From Cribrihabitans marinus (GTDB lineage: Bacteria > Pseudomonadota > Alphaproteobacteria > Rhodobacterales > Rhodobacteraceae): DNA of 64,000 bases. The notes under the pieces were generated by a model that had not been told where the DNA came from, did not search any database, and saw only the letters and a program-made list of their open reading frames with translations. This document shows positions 18,096-29,034 of the stretch, piece after piece. The translations under genes and the position numbers were made by a program. The stretch lies in contig NZ_FNYD01000004.1 of assembly GCF_900109035.1 (NCBI RefSeq), positions 62,001-126,000 of the forward strand. The letters run 5' to 3'. Numbering within the stretch: the first letter of the stretch is position 1; each line of letters begins with the position of its first letter.

Positions 18096-19355
18096 CTACC
18101 CGGCTTTGCGCAGGCAGGCCATGTAAAACCCGTCCATTCCGCCGAGATCCGGCCAGTAATCGGGGCGGAGCCGCAACCCGCCCTCCTTGGTGATCCAGCC
18201 CGGTTCGACACCGGGCAGGTCCAGCGCCGCGCGGTCGGCGGTCAGGTCCGGGAAGCGGGCCAGCGCCTCTTCGACCTGCACCTCGCCCTCGTCCGGCAAC
18301 AGCGAACAGGTGCAGTAGACCAGGCGCCCGCCGGGCCCGAGCAGGTCGATGGCGTGGTCCAGCATCTCCGATTGCAGCGCGATCAGCGCGCCGAATTCCG
18401 AGCCGTCCTTGGCATGGGGCAGGTCCGGGTGGCGCCGGATCGTGCCGGTGGCGGAACAGGGCGCGTCCAGCAGGATCGCGTCATACTGGCCGCGATGCTC
18501 CAGCGCGTCGCCAACGACCAGATGCGCCGTCAGCCCTGTGCGGTCGAGATTGGCGCGCACGCGCCGCATCCTCGCCTCGGAGATGTCGAGCGCGGTGACA
18601 TCCGCCCCGGCAGCGGCCAGCTGCAACGTCTTGCCGCCCGGCGCGGCGCACAGGTCCAGACAGGCCTCGCCCGGCCGCACCGCCAGCACCCGGGCGGGCA
18701 GCGCCGCGGCGGCGTCCTGCACCCACCAGTCGCCAAGCTCAAAGCCCGGCAGCGCCGAGACCTGGCCCGGCGCCGTCAGCCGCAGCGATCCGGTCGGCAG
18801 CATCTCGCCTTCGGGCGCCGTCCCGCCCGGTTTCACGGTCAGGTCCAGCGGCGCGCCGGCGGCATGGGCGCGCTCCATCGCCGCCACCGCCTTGCCGCCC
18901 CAGGCCTGCACCAGCGGATCGCGCAACCAGCGCGGCAGGCGCGGCACCGGCAGGCTGTCCCATTTCACCGGCGCGTCGGTTGCCAGCTTGCGCAGGACCG
19001 CGTTGACCAGCCCCTTGAGGCGTGCATGACGACGATGCGCGCCGGTGATCTGAACCATCGCGTTGACCACCCCGTGCCCCGCCTCGCCCTGCGCCAGTTC
19101 CACCGCGCCCAGCCGCAGCGTGTTACGCACGGTGAGCGGCGGCGCCTTGCGCAGATGCGGCTTGAGCAGGCGGTCGGCCCGTTCCAGCCAGGTCAGGGTC
19201 TGCAGGGCCAGCCGTTGCGCCCGCGCCCGCTCGGACGGGTCCAGCCGGTCCAGCGCGCCGGCCGCCAGGCATTCCGGCAGCAGCCGCCCCTCGCCCAGCA
19301 CCTGATCGAGCAGGTGGATCGCGCTCTGCCGCGCCGCCGTCGCCGTATCCGCCAT
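18096..19355 (-). CDS. rsmB: 16S rRNA (cytosine-5) methyltransferase, RsmB/NOL1/NOP2 family
   Basis: This m5C methyltransferase (419 aa) has an N-terminal NusB-like helical domain (residues 1 to about 130) and a C-terminal AdoMet-dependent domain. The cofactor motif is CAAPGGKT (236-243). The two catalytic cysteines are C300 in DAPCSATGTIRRHPD and C350 in YCTCSLLPDEGE. The NusB-plus-MTase architecture matches RsmB, which modifies 16S rRNA C967 in E. coli. I chose the ATG at 19353-19355; the open frame continues far upstream but is not protein-like there. It appears to be first in the long leftward block and diverges from the small SdhAF4-type gene. Confidence 0.93.
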   Translation of the reverse strand: MADTATAARQSAIHLLDQVLGEGRLLPECLAAGALDRLDPSERARAQRLALQTLTWLERADRLLKPHLRKAPPLTVRNTLRLGAVELAQGEAGHGVVNAMVQITGAHRRHARLKGLVNAVLRKLATDAPVKWDSLPVPRLPRWLRDPLVQAWGGKAVAAMERAHAAGAPLDLTVKPGGTAPEGEMLPTGSLRLTAPGQVSALPGFELGDWWVQDAAAALPARVLAVRPGEACLDLCAAPGGKTLQLAAAGADVTALDISEARMRRVRANLDRTGLTAHLVVGDALEHRGQYDAILLDAPCSATGTIRRHPDLPHAKDGSEFGALIALQSEMLDHAIDLLGPGGRLVYCTCSLLPDEGEVQVEEALARFPDLTADRAALDLPGVEPGWITKEGGLRLRPDYWPDLGGMDGFYMACLRKAG

Positions 19356-19388
19356 GTCCGCCTTTCCGACCGTGACCTCTTGACCGCA

Positions 19389-19416
19389 TTGCAGGATGCG
19401 GACGCGGGCGTATATC
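19389..19416 (+). promoter_or_regulatory. Possible sigma-70 promoter for the SdhAF4-type gene
   Basis: TTGCAG (19389-19394), a 16-base spacer and TATATC (19411-19416) lie 30 bases before the start codon and just ahead of an AAAGGA ribosome-binding site. Each hexamer matches consensus at four of six positions. Confidence 0.35.
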
Positions 19417-19445
19417 AAGGGCATGCAGATAAAGGAACCCGAGCG

Positions 19446-19628
19446 ATGAGCGATACGCCAAAGGATCTGCCGCCGGCCGCCCGGCGCGCCCTGGCCGAGG
19501 CCGAGGAACGACGCCGCAAACAGATGGCCGAGGCCAAACCGCTGCCCAAGGAACTGGGCGGGCGCGACGGGCCGGAACCCGTGCGCTTTGGCGATTGGGA
19601 GAAAAAGGGCATCGCCATCGATTTCTGA
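19446..19628 (+). CDS. DUF1674 protein, SdhAF4-like succinate dehydrogenase assembly factor
   Basis: This is a 60-residue protein with a charged helical N-terminal half and the DUF1674 C-terminal signature PKELGGRDGPEPVRFGDWE, ending at GIAIDF. This is the family of eukaryotic SDHAF4 (yeast Sdh8), which binds flavinylated SdhA and aids its assembly into succinate dehydrogenase. A similar role here is inferred from the conserved tail. The ATG at 19446 is nine bases after AAAGGA. The gene stands alone between rsmB (divergent) and a 288-base gap, and no sdh genes are nearby. Confidence 0.85.
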   Translation: MSDTPKDLPPAARRALAEAEERRRKQMAEAKPLPKELGGRDGPEPVRFGDWEKKGIAIDF

Positions 19629-19916
19629 GGCGGACCCGCCATGCGCTTGCCGCGCGTCGCGATCACTGCGCCGGCCAATTCCGGACTTCGCCTGCTGCGC
19701 GGCCCCAATCGGCGAGTGTCGCGCTGCTGGACATTTTTCAACGCCACCTTGTCGGTATTGCAACAGCCGAATACCGCGATTCCGACATTGTCTTACTTGA
19801 GACGGCACTGGGCGTCACGATATTCGGGCTGGGCGCGGCCATCTGGGGTCCCGCCCCTTGCGGCGTGGTTCAGGCCATCCAAAGCCGACTTGCACGGCGT
19901 TGATATTCAACGGTCG

Positions 19917-20276
19917 TCAGTTGGGGCGGAGACGGAAATCGGCGGAGTCGCCCGCGCCCTGGTCGGAGGTGAACCGGATCTGAGACCCCTTCACCCGCAC
20001 TTCCTGACAATTGTAGCCCAAGGCGCTGCCACCCCAATAGAGGTCACGGCAGAAATAGCCGTCACGCCAGCTCCAGCTGCCCTCGACATCCCAGGTCAGA
20101 CCGCGGCCGCTGATGTCACCTTGCGGCGACACGCGCAGGCGGACCATGGGTCGGGTCAGCGTCTTGCCGCTGACGATGGACTTGAAGGCGCGTTCGCTGT
20201 CGACCTTGGCGAATTCGGCATAGGCCGGACCGGCCAGCAGGAACAGGGTCAGACAGACGGTGGATTTTCCCAACAT
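19917..20276 (-). CDS. Small secreted protein of unknown function
   Basis: This is a 119-residue protein with a clear Sec signal peptide (MLGKSTVCLTLFLLAGPAYA, cleavage before EF). The mature domain of about 99 residues contains two cysteines, in GYFCRDLYWGG and GYNCQEVRVKG, spaced to form a disulfide. It is rich in aromatic residues and beta-forming stretches. I chose the ATG at 20274-20276 because AAAGGG stands eight bases ahead; a GTG nine bases upstream is the alternative. I do not recognise a characterised family. It lies just downstream of the LysR gene on the same strand, but a link to phosphonate metabolism is only positional. Confidence 0.7.
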   Translation of the reverse strand: MLGKSTVCLTLFLLAGPAYAEFAKVDSERAFKSIVSGKTLTRPMVRLRVSPQGDISGRGLTWDVEGSWSWRDGYFCRDLYWGGSALGYNCQEVRVKGSQIRFTSDQGAGDSADFRLRPN

Positions 20277-20333
20277 GGCTTGCACCCTTTTCAGCGTATC
20301 CTGATGAGTTTACGCAGCAGGCGGCGGATTGGA

Positions 20334-22999
<2,666 letters not shown>

Positions 23000-23003
<4 letters not shown>

Positions 23004-23668
23004 CGTCGCCGCAATACCTGTTCGAGGCGAGCAGCAAACCCTCGCTGCCGTTGCACGAGGTTCCGCTGATCCGTGCTACGAACGAAACGCTCAAGGGCTA
23101 TGGCTGCGTGGTGGAGGATCCCGACGGGTTCGAGATCGAGATCACGCGCTGGCCTCAGCAAGGATGGCGGCCGGTGGACGAGGACACCGGCGACGAGGCC
23201 GGCGCGGTCGAGGGCACGTTCGAATGCCGCTGGAAGGGCGACGTGCTCTATGGCCGCAACGAGGCGGTGGGCGGGCATTATGTGCTGGGCTGGTCGACCG
23301 ACCCGCAGACGGCGCAGGCCGATGCGCCCAGCGTTCCGCGCGACCAGGTTCTGCTCTGGCACATGAACTATCACCCCGATGGCGGGCAGATGTTCTTTCC
23401 GCTCGACCGCAAGCCCTTCATCGTGCCCGCCGCGCTGCCCGGCGACAACCTGACGCCGGACACGGTGGTGGCGTTCTGGAGCGACGGCAGCACCGGCATC
23501 TACATCCATGCCGGGATCTGGCACGAGGGCGTGTTCCCCGCCGAGGACGAGCAACGCTTCCTCGATCGCCAGGGCCGCGTGCACGCGCGCGTCAGTGCCG
23601 ATATCGGCAAGGAATTCGGCGTCTACCTCGCCTGCCCGCTGCGTGCCGACCGGCTGAAGAACCTGTAG
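23000..23668 (+). CDS. Ureidoglycolate lyase (AllA)-like cupin protein of the tmp operon
   Basis: This 222-residue protein's central part aligns by eye with AllA-type cupins: RKPFIVPAALPGDN, then GIYIHAGIWHEGVFP, which matches the metal/substrate-site His-x2-x-W-H pattern of ureidoglycolate lyases. It is longer than AllA (about 160 aa) at both ends. It is the third gene of the operon, with an ATGA overlap with tmpB, so it should be made with TmpA and TmpB. A role in phosphonate use is not known to me. Processing of a downstream or side product, or an unrelated ureide reaction, are both possible. It ends nine bases from the convergent dapB gene. Confidence 0.72.
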
Positions 23669-23677
23669 GGTCTGGCG

Positions 23678-24487
23678 CTACAGTCCCAGCACGTCGACCA
23701 TGCTGTAATGGCCGGGCGCCTTGCCCTGCCCCCAGAGCGCCGCCCGGAGCGCGCCGCGGGCAAAGATTGCCCGGTCGGTCGCCACGTGCCGCAACACGAC
23801 GCGTTCGCCTTCGCCGGCAAACAGGACGTCATGCTCTCCGACGATATCGCCGCCGCGTACCGCCGAGAAACCGATCGCGCCGGATGTCCGCGCGCCGGTG
23901 ATCCCGTCGCGCCCGCGATCAGAGACATCGGCCAGCGCCACGCCGCGCCCCTCGGCCGCCGCCTCGCCCAGCATCAGCGCGGTGCCCGAAGGCGCGTCGA
24001 CCTTGTGGCGGTGATGCGCCTCGATCACCTCGATATCGAAATCCTCCTCCAGCGCGGCCGCCACCTTGCGGGTCAGCTGCACCAGCAGGTTCACGCCGAG
24101 GCTCATGTTGCCGGCGCGCACGATCACCGCATGCCGCGCCGCCGGCTCCAGGCGCGCGATCTGCTCTTCGGTCATGCCGGTGGTGCCGATCACATGCACC
24201 GCCCGCGCCTGAGCGGTCAGGGTCGCAAACTCCAGAGTGGCCTCGGGCGCGGTGAAGTCGATCACCGCCTGCGCCGGCGCGAAGGCCTCCAGCGGGTCGT
24301 CCGTCACCTTGATACCCAGCGCTGCGCCGCCCATCGCCTCGCCCAGATCGGCGCCGATCCAGTCATGCCCCGCGCGTTCGACCGCCCCCACCAGCCGCGC
24401 CTTGTCGCTGGCGGTGATCGTGCGGATCAGCATCTGGCCCATGCGGCCCGATGCTCCGGTCACGACGATGCCTGGCCGTTGCGTCAT
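23678..24487 (-). CDS. dapB: 4-hydroxy-tetrahydrodipicolinate reductase
   Basis: DapB makes tetrahydrodipicolinate in lysine/meso-diaminopimelate synthesis. The 269-residue protein shows the N-terminal dinucleotide motif GASGRMG (residues 11-17), the active-site segment [15 protein letters not shown], and the C-terminal REFFARG-like region here reading [13 protein letters not shown]. It is convergent with the tmp operon and divergent from rbfA. Ninety-two bases separate its start from rbfA, and the promoters for both should lie there. Confidence 0.96.
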   Translation of the reverse strand: MTQRPGIVVTGASGRMGQMLIRTITASDKARLVGAVERAGHDWIGADLGEAMGGAALGIKVTDDPLEAFAPAQAVIDFTAPEATLEFATLTAQARAVHVIGTTGMTEEQIARLEPAARHAVIVRAGNMSLGVNLLVQLTRKVAAALEEDFDIEVIEAHHRHKVDAPSGTALMLGEAAAEGRGVALADVSDRGRDGITGARTSGAIGFSAVRGGDIVGEHDVLFAGEGERVVLRHVATDRAIFARGALRAALWGQGKAPGHYSMVDVLGL

Positions 24488-24579
24488 GTCTCGCTTTCCC
24501 TGTCCCGATGGCGGATCCCTGCCTCCTATCCGGTTGCGGCCCGCTTGGCAAAGCCCGCGTAACCGCTTAGATCGGAGTC

Positions 24580-24975
24580 ATGGCCAAGAACAGATTTCAA
24601 GACGGACCCGGACCTTCGCAGCGCCAGCTGCGCGTGGGCGAATTGATCCGGCGCACGCTGTCGGACGTGCTGGCGCGCGGCGACGTCCACGACCCCGACC
24701 TGAACCGTCTCTCGATCACCGTGGGCGAAGTGCGCACCTCGCCCGACCTCAAGATCGCCACCGCCTATGTGCTTCCGCTGGGCGGCAAGGGGCAGGACGA
24801 CGTGCTGGGTCTGCTGGCGCGCAACAAGGGCGAGCTGCGCCGGGTGATCGGCAAGAAGCTGTCGCTCAAGTTCTCGCCGGATCTGCGGTTCCAGCTAGAC
24901 CGCACCTTCGACCGGCTGGACGAGACCAGAGCCATGTTCGAACAGGACGCGGTGCGCCGCGATCTGGACGAGTGA
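24580..24975 (+). CDS. rbfA: Ribosome-binding factor A
   Basis: RbfA is a KH-fold protein that helps mature the 30S subunit. The 131-residue protein has the family start ([19 protein letters not shown]) and the core [21 protein letters not shown], ending with a [19 protein letters not shown] strand-helix unit. It is the first gene of a rightward group leading to truB, the usual rbfA-truB-rpsO-pnp neighbourhood, here with extra genes inserted. Its stop overlaps the GTG start of the next gene. Confidence 0.95.
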   Translation: MAKNRFQDGPGPSQRQLRVGELIRRTLSDVLARGDVHDPDLNRLSITVGEVRTSPDLKIATAYVLPLGGKGQDDVLGLLARNKGELRRVIGKKLSLKFSPDLRFQLDRTFDRLDETRAMFEQDAVRRDLDE

Positions 24976-25712
24976 TCCGGGCGGTTCTGGCCGCCCTCGC
25001 CGCCGCCTTCTGGGCTGAATCGGCGGCGGCGGTGGAGTGCCGCGCCCTGGACAGCGGCGGCAACAGCTTCACCATCTGCGAGGTCGACGCGACACGCGCC
25101 GATCTGCGCCTGTTCCTGCGCGCCCCCGACGGCAGCATCCTGGGCCAGTTTCCGGCCGTCGACCGGCAGCTTGCCGACGAGGGGCGAAAGCTGGAATTCG
25201 CAATGAACGCCGGAATGTATCACGAGGATCGCGCCCCGGTGGGCCATTACATCGAGAATGGCGAAGAGGAAATGCGGGTAATCGCCAGCGCCGGTCCGGG
25301 CAATTTCGGCCTGTTACCCAACGGCGTGTTCTGCATCCGCGACGGCCGCGCCGACGTGATCGAGACCGGCGACTATCTTGAGCAGGCGCCGGACTGCCGG
25401 TTCGCGACGCAATCCGGGCCGATGCTGGTGATCGACGGTGCGTTGCATCCCCGGTTCCTCGAGGACTCGACCTCGCGCTACATTCGCAACGGGGTCGGAA
25501 CCAGCGCCGATGGAAGCCGCGTGGTCTTTGCCATCTCCGAGAACCCGGTGACCTTCCACCAGTTCGGAACGCTGTTCCGCGACGTGCTGAAGACGCCGCA
25601 GGCGCTGTATTTCGACGGCAACGTCTCGCGCCTCTACGCGCCCGGGATCGACCGCGCCGACGGGGGCTTTCCGCTGGGTCCCATCGTAGGGATCGCGGTT
25701 CCGGCGGAGTAA
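24972..25712 (+). CDS. Phosphodiester glycosidase (NAGPA/DUF2233) family exported protein
   Basis: This is a 246-residue protein starting at GTG 24972, which overlaps the rbfA stop (GTGA). A signal peptide ([20 protein letters not shown]) precedes the mature domain. The pattern [18 protein letters not shown], then [18 protein letters not shown] and [20 protein letters not shown], is characteristic of the phosphodiester glycosidase domain (as in mammalian uncovering enzyme and DUF2233 bacterial proteins). It probably acts in the periplasm on a glycan or phosphodiester linkage; the true substrate is unknown. It sits between rbfA and truB, an uncommon insertion in this cluster. Confidence 0.85.
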   Translation: MIRAVLAALAAAFWAESAAAVECRALDSGGNSFTICEVDATRADLRLFLRAPDGSILGQFPAVDRQLADEGRKLEFAMNAGMYHEDRAPVGHYIENGEEEMRVIASAGPGNFGLLPNGVFCIRDGRADVIETGDYLEQAPDCRFATQSGPMLVIDGALHPRFLEDSTSRYIRNGVGTSADGSRVVFAISENPVTFHQFGTLFRDVLKTPQALYFDGNVSRLYAPGIDRADGGFPLGPIVGIAVPAE

Positions 25713-25784
25713 CCGCCAGCCACGGTTTGACAGGCCGCGGCCGATCCGCTACGCCGCGCGCCTTGGACGGCAATGGGGACAGGC

Positions 25785-26696
25785 ATGGCACGCAAACGCA
25801 AGGGCCGCGACATTTCGGGCTGGCTGGTCGTGGACAAGCCAGCGGGCATGACCTCGACCGCGGTGGTCAACAAGGTGCGCTGGGCGCTCGACGCCAAGAA
25901 GGCGGGCCATGCCGGCACGCTGGACCCCGAGGCGACCGGGGTTCTGGCGATCGCGCTGGGCGAGGCGACCAAGACGGTGCCGCATGTCACCGACGCGCTC
26001 AAGGCCTATCGCTTTACCGTGCGCCTGGGCCAGGCCACCAACACCGATGACGGCGAGGGCGAGGTCATCGCCAGCAGCGACGCGCGGCCTGACGATGCTG
26101 AGATCAAGGCGGAACTGGGCGCCTTCGTGGGCGAGATCATGCAGGTTCCGCCGAAATTCTCGGCCGTCAAGATCGACGGCGAACGCGCCTACAAGCGGGC
26201 GCGCGACGGCGAGGATGTCGAGATTGCCGCCCGCCCCCTCTGGGTCGAGGAACTGGTGCTGGTGGACCGGCCCGATCCGGATCACGTTGTACTGGAAATG
26301 ACCTGCGGCAAGGGCGGATACGTGCGCTCGGTGGCGCGCGACCTGGGCGCCGCGCTGGGCTGCCACGGCCATGTGGTCGCCCTCCGCCGGATCTGGTCCG
26401 GTCCGTTCGAGGCCGAGGACGGGCTGAGCCTGGAGCAGATCGAGGCGCTGGCCCGCACGCCCGAGCTCGACACCCATATCCGCCCGCTCGAGGACGGGCT
26501 GGGCGACCTGCCCGAGCTGAAGTGCACCCCCGAAGGCGCGGCGCGGCTGCGCAACGGCAACCCCGGCATGGTGCTATCTGCCGAGGGTGTCGAATACGGC
26601 GACGAAGCCTGGGCCTCGTTTCAAGGCGAGGCGGTGGCGCTGGGCCTCTACAGGTCCGGCGAGCTGCATCCCAACCGGGTTTTTGTCCGCACCTGA
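25785..26696 (+). CDS. truB: tRNA pseudouridine(55) synthase
   Basis: TruB converts U55 of the T loop in tRNAs to pseudouridine. The catalytic aspartate is D47 in [12 protein letters not shown]. Other landmarks are [13 protein letters not shown], the [15 protein letters not shown] strand and the [12 protein letters not shown] motif. Length is 303 residues. I chose the ATG at 25785 (MARKRKG), because the four codons before it carry no family sequence and GGGGAC sits ahead of it. It belongs to the translation-maturation cluster rbfA...rpsO-pnp. Confidence 0.96.
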   Translation: MARKRKGRDISGWLVVDKPAGMTSTAVVNKVRWALDAKKAGHAGTLDPEATGVLAIALGEATKTVPHVTDALKAYRFTVRLGQATNTDDGEGEVIASSDARPDDAEIKAELGAFVGEIMQVPPKFSAVKIDGERAYKRARDGEDVEIAARPLWVEELVLVDRPDPDHVVLEMTCGKGGYVRSVARDLGAALGCHGHVVALRRIWSGPFEAEDGLSLEQIEALARTPELDTHIRPLEDGLGDLPELKCTPEGAARLRNGNPGMVLSAEGVEYGDEAWASFQGEAVALGLYRSGELHPNRVFVRT

Positions 26697-26742
26697 TCCG
26701 ACCGGCCTTTGCCGGCGCGGCCCACTGCGCTAGAGAACCCCG

Positions 26743-27264
26743 ATGATCACCCGCAGCCACACCAAGGGCGACGCGCCCTCGACCGCCGTCTATTCGGACT
26801 GCGAACGCTACCGCTACAGCCTCACGCGGATCTGGGATCCCGACGGGTCGCGGGCGCTCTTCGTGATGCTGAACCCCTCGACCGCAACCGAGGTCCAGAA
26901 CGACCCCACCGTCGAGCGCTGCGAGCGGCGCGCGCGGGCGCTGGGGTTCGGCGGCTTCCAGGTCGCCAACATCTTCGCCTGGCGCGAAACCGACCCGCGC
27001 AAGATGCGCGCGGCCGCCGACCCCGTGGGTCCCGAGAACGACGCCGCGATCCTGCAAGGTGCGGCCTGGGCCGACCGGATCGTCGCCGCCTGGGGCAGCC
27101 ACGGCAGCCATCTGGACCGGGGCCCCGCCGTCGAGCAGCTGTTGCGCCGGGCCGGCCGGCCATTGTTCCATCTCGGCCTGACCAAGGCCGGGCATCCGCG
27201 GCATCCGCTCTATATATCCTATGCCCGTCAACCCGAGCTCTGGACGCCGGAAACGACATCTTAA
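26743..27264 (+). CDS. DUF1643 domain protein
   Basis: This is a 173-residue cytoplasmic protein with the DUF1643 pattern: YRYSLTRIWDP, ALFVMLNPSTATEVQNDPT, RALGFGGFQVANIFAWRETDP, and an IVAAWGSHG turn. DUF1643 proteins are widespread and have no settled function. It lies 46 bases after truB in the same direction, with no obvious terminator between them, so co-transcription is possible. The product has no signal peptide or membrane segment. Confidence 0.88.
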   Translation: MITRSHTKGDAPSTAVYSDCERYRYSLTRIWDPDGSRALFVMLNPSTATEVQNDPTVERCERRARALGFGGFQVANIFAWRETDPRKMRAAADPVGPENDAAILQGAAWADRIVAAWGSHGSHLDRGPAVEQLLRRAGRPLFHLGLTKAGHPRHPLYISYARQPELWTPETTS

Positions 27265-27346
27265 CCATTGTATCGCAATCCTTTTGACCGAAACGCCCGG
27301 CCGTCCGACACTGCGAGCCCGACCGGTGGCGTACGGAGTTGGACCG

Positions 27347-28315
27347 ATGTTCTTGTTAGCGGGCTTGATGGGGCTCATGGCCGCCAGCGGCATGGCCCTC
27401 ATGGCGACCTCGGGCGATCCCGAGGACGCCGCGGACGATGCGATGCTGCCCGATGAATCTGAACCGACCGGATCCGGCGATCTGGCGGCAGAGGAGGCCG
27501 GGGCAGATGACGATCCCACGGCCGTGGCGGCGGCGCAGATCCTCTGGGGCGGCTCCGCGCCGGACGCAATCGGCGGCAGCACCGGCAACGACCAGATCAA
27601 CGGCTATTCCGGCGCCGATACGCTGACGGGCGGCGCCGGCGATGACGGGCTGCACGGGGCGGCGGGGGCCGACACCCTGGCCGGCGGCGAGGGTCGGGAC
27701 AACCTGCATGGCGGCGACGGCGGTGACCTGCTGGACGGCGGCGGCGGCGCCGACACGCTGTTCGGCCATTCCGGCGCCGATACGCTGCATGGCGGAAGCG
27801 GGGAGGACACCCTGCATGGCGGCCAACAGGATGACAGCCTGACCGGCGGGTCCGATGCCGATGCCCTGCATGGCGGTCACGGCAACGACAGCCTGGCGGG
27901 CGGCCAGGGCGCTGACAGCCTGTTCGGCGGTGCCGGTGACGACTTGCTCGATGGCCGCGACGACAGGGACGATCCCGATGGCCAGGACTATCTCAATGGT
28001 GGTCAGGGCGCAGACACTCTGCTGGCCGGGCCGGGCGACATCGTGACCGGGGGCGATGGCGGCGACGCGATCCATGTGGACAGCGGGGCCGGCGCGGACA
28101 ACCCGGTCGAGATCATGGATTTCGACCCGACCGAGGACCAGTTGATGCTGCTCTGGGACCGCGACGGCACTCCCGAGATCGGCATCGAAACAGATCCCGA
28201 CACGCCGGGTCTGACCCGCATCACGATGGATGGAGAGGAGATCGTGCGGCTGCGTTGCGAAACGCCGATCGACCTGTCCCATATCGCCATCCTGGACCCC
28301 GACGCGGCGGCCTGA
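27347..28315 (+). CDS. RTX-repeat calcium-binding protein with N-terminal hydrophobic anchor
   Basis: This is a 322-residue protein. Residues 1-21 are a methionine-rich hydrophobic segment ([20 protein letters not shown]). An acidic, low-complexity linker (about 22-65) follows. About sixteen glycine/aspartate nonapeptides of the GGxGxDxLx type (about 68-240) form the parallel beta-roll that folds on binding Ca2+. The last 70 residues resemble the C-terminal cap of type-I-secreted RTX proteins ([17 protein letters not shown]). An N-terminal hydrophobic segment is odd for a type I substrate, so the protein may be anchored or take another route. No secretion genes adjoin. The start ATG follows GGAG at eight bases. 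The role is unknown. Confidence 0.82.
   Translation: MFLLAGLMGLMAASGMALMATSGDPEDAADDAMLPDESEPTGSGDLAAEEAGADDDPTAVAAAQILWGGSAPDAIGGSTGNDQINGYSGADTLTGGAGDDGLHGAAGADTLAGGEGRDNLHGGDGGDLLDGGGGADTLFGHSGADTLHGGSGEDTLHGGQQDDSLTGGSDADALHGGHGNDSLAGGQGADSLFGGAGDDLLDGRDDRDDPDGQDYLNGGQGADTLLAGPGDIVTGGDGGDAIHVDSGAGADNPVEIMDFDPTEDQLMLLWDRDGTPEIGIETDPDTPGLTRITMDGEEIVRLRCETPIDLSHIAILDPDAAA
27548..28071 (+). repeat. Tandem RTX nonapeptide-coding repeats
   Basis: About sixteen degenerate 27-base units encode GGxGxDxLx motifs. They run almost without a break until a [10 protein letters not shown] interruption near 27957-27983. The repeats are imperfect at DNA level, so they reflect protein-level selection and not a recent DNA expansion. 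Confidence 0.85.
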
Positions 28316-28361
28316 AGATCACCGCGGGGCCGATACAACGGTCGCACCGGTCCTTTTTGCT

Positions 28362-28390
28362 TTGCCATTTCCCCGCAAACCCCATATACG
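28362..28390 (+). promoter_or_regulatory. Possible sigma-70 promoter of rpsO
   Basis: TTGCCA (28362-28367; five of six to consensus), a 17-base spacer and TATACG (28385-28390; four of six). It would give an rpsO leader of about 110 bases. Confidence 0.4.
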
Positions 28391-28505
28391 CCCGCATCTG
28401 CAAGGGAATCGCCCGACCGGGTGCCTTGCAAACACCTCTCCATGGGCCTGCGCTGGACGACATCCCGGCCTGCGCCATTCACTCGAACCTGTAAAGGAGA
28501 CCCCG

Positions 28506-28775
28506 ATGTCGATCACCGCCGAAGACAAGGCACGCGTGTTGAAGGAATACGGAACCAAGGAAGGCGACACCGGCTCGCCCGAAGTCCAGGTTGCCATCCT
28601 GTCCACCCGCATCGCCAACCTGACCGAGCATTTCAAGACCCACAAGAAGGACAACCACGGCCGCCGTGGCCTTCTGAAGCTGGTCGCCCAGCGCCGCAAG
28701 CTGCTGGACTATCTCAAGACCAATGACGAAGGCCGCTATCGCGACCTGATCAAGCGTCTGGGTCTGCGCCGCTAA
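28506..28775 (+). CDS. rpsO: 30S ribosomal protein S15
   Basis: S15 binds the central domain of 16S rRNA early in 30S assembly. The 89-residue length and sequence are canonical: [39 protein letters not shown] and the C-terminal [12 protein letters not shown]. The ATG at 28506 follows GGAGACCCC. An intrinsic terminator lies 20 bases after the stop, so much of the message should end before pnp. The rpsO-pnp order is the conserved bacterial arrangement. Confidence 0.98.
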   Translation: MSITAEDKARVLKEYGTKEGDTGSPEVQVAILSTRIANLTEHFKTHKKDNHGRRGLLKLVAQRRKLLDYLKTNDEGRYRDLIKRLGLRR

Positions 28776-28795
28776 GGCGCCGGAATTCGACGAAA

Positions 28796-28825
28796 ACGCC
28801 CGCTCGACCGAGCGGGCGTTTTTTT
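28796..28825 (+). terminator. Intrinsic terminator after rpsO
   Basis: A perfect 10-bp stem, ACGCCCGCTC / GAGCGGGCGT, with a GACC loop, followed by a run of seven T residues. Confidence 0.93.
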
Positions 28826-29034
28826 GTGCGACGGCCGGCAGCGCGCCCCTGCCGACCGCGCCCCGGTTTTCCTTCCAATCCGACGGGAATTCCTGTAAGG
28901 CCGCAGAATCTGAGACGTGGTGCCCGGACCCCGGCACCGTGAGAAGAAGATGGAAGGGGTCGGCGGCAATGGGGCCGCCATTCAAACGGGAGACCCGGGA
29001 TGGGCCCGGGAGAGCTCCCTTACAGGATGCATAC

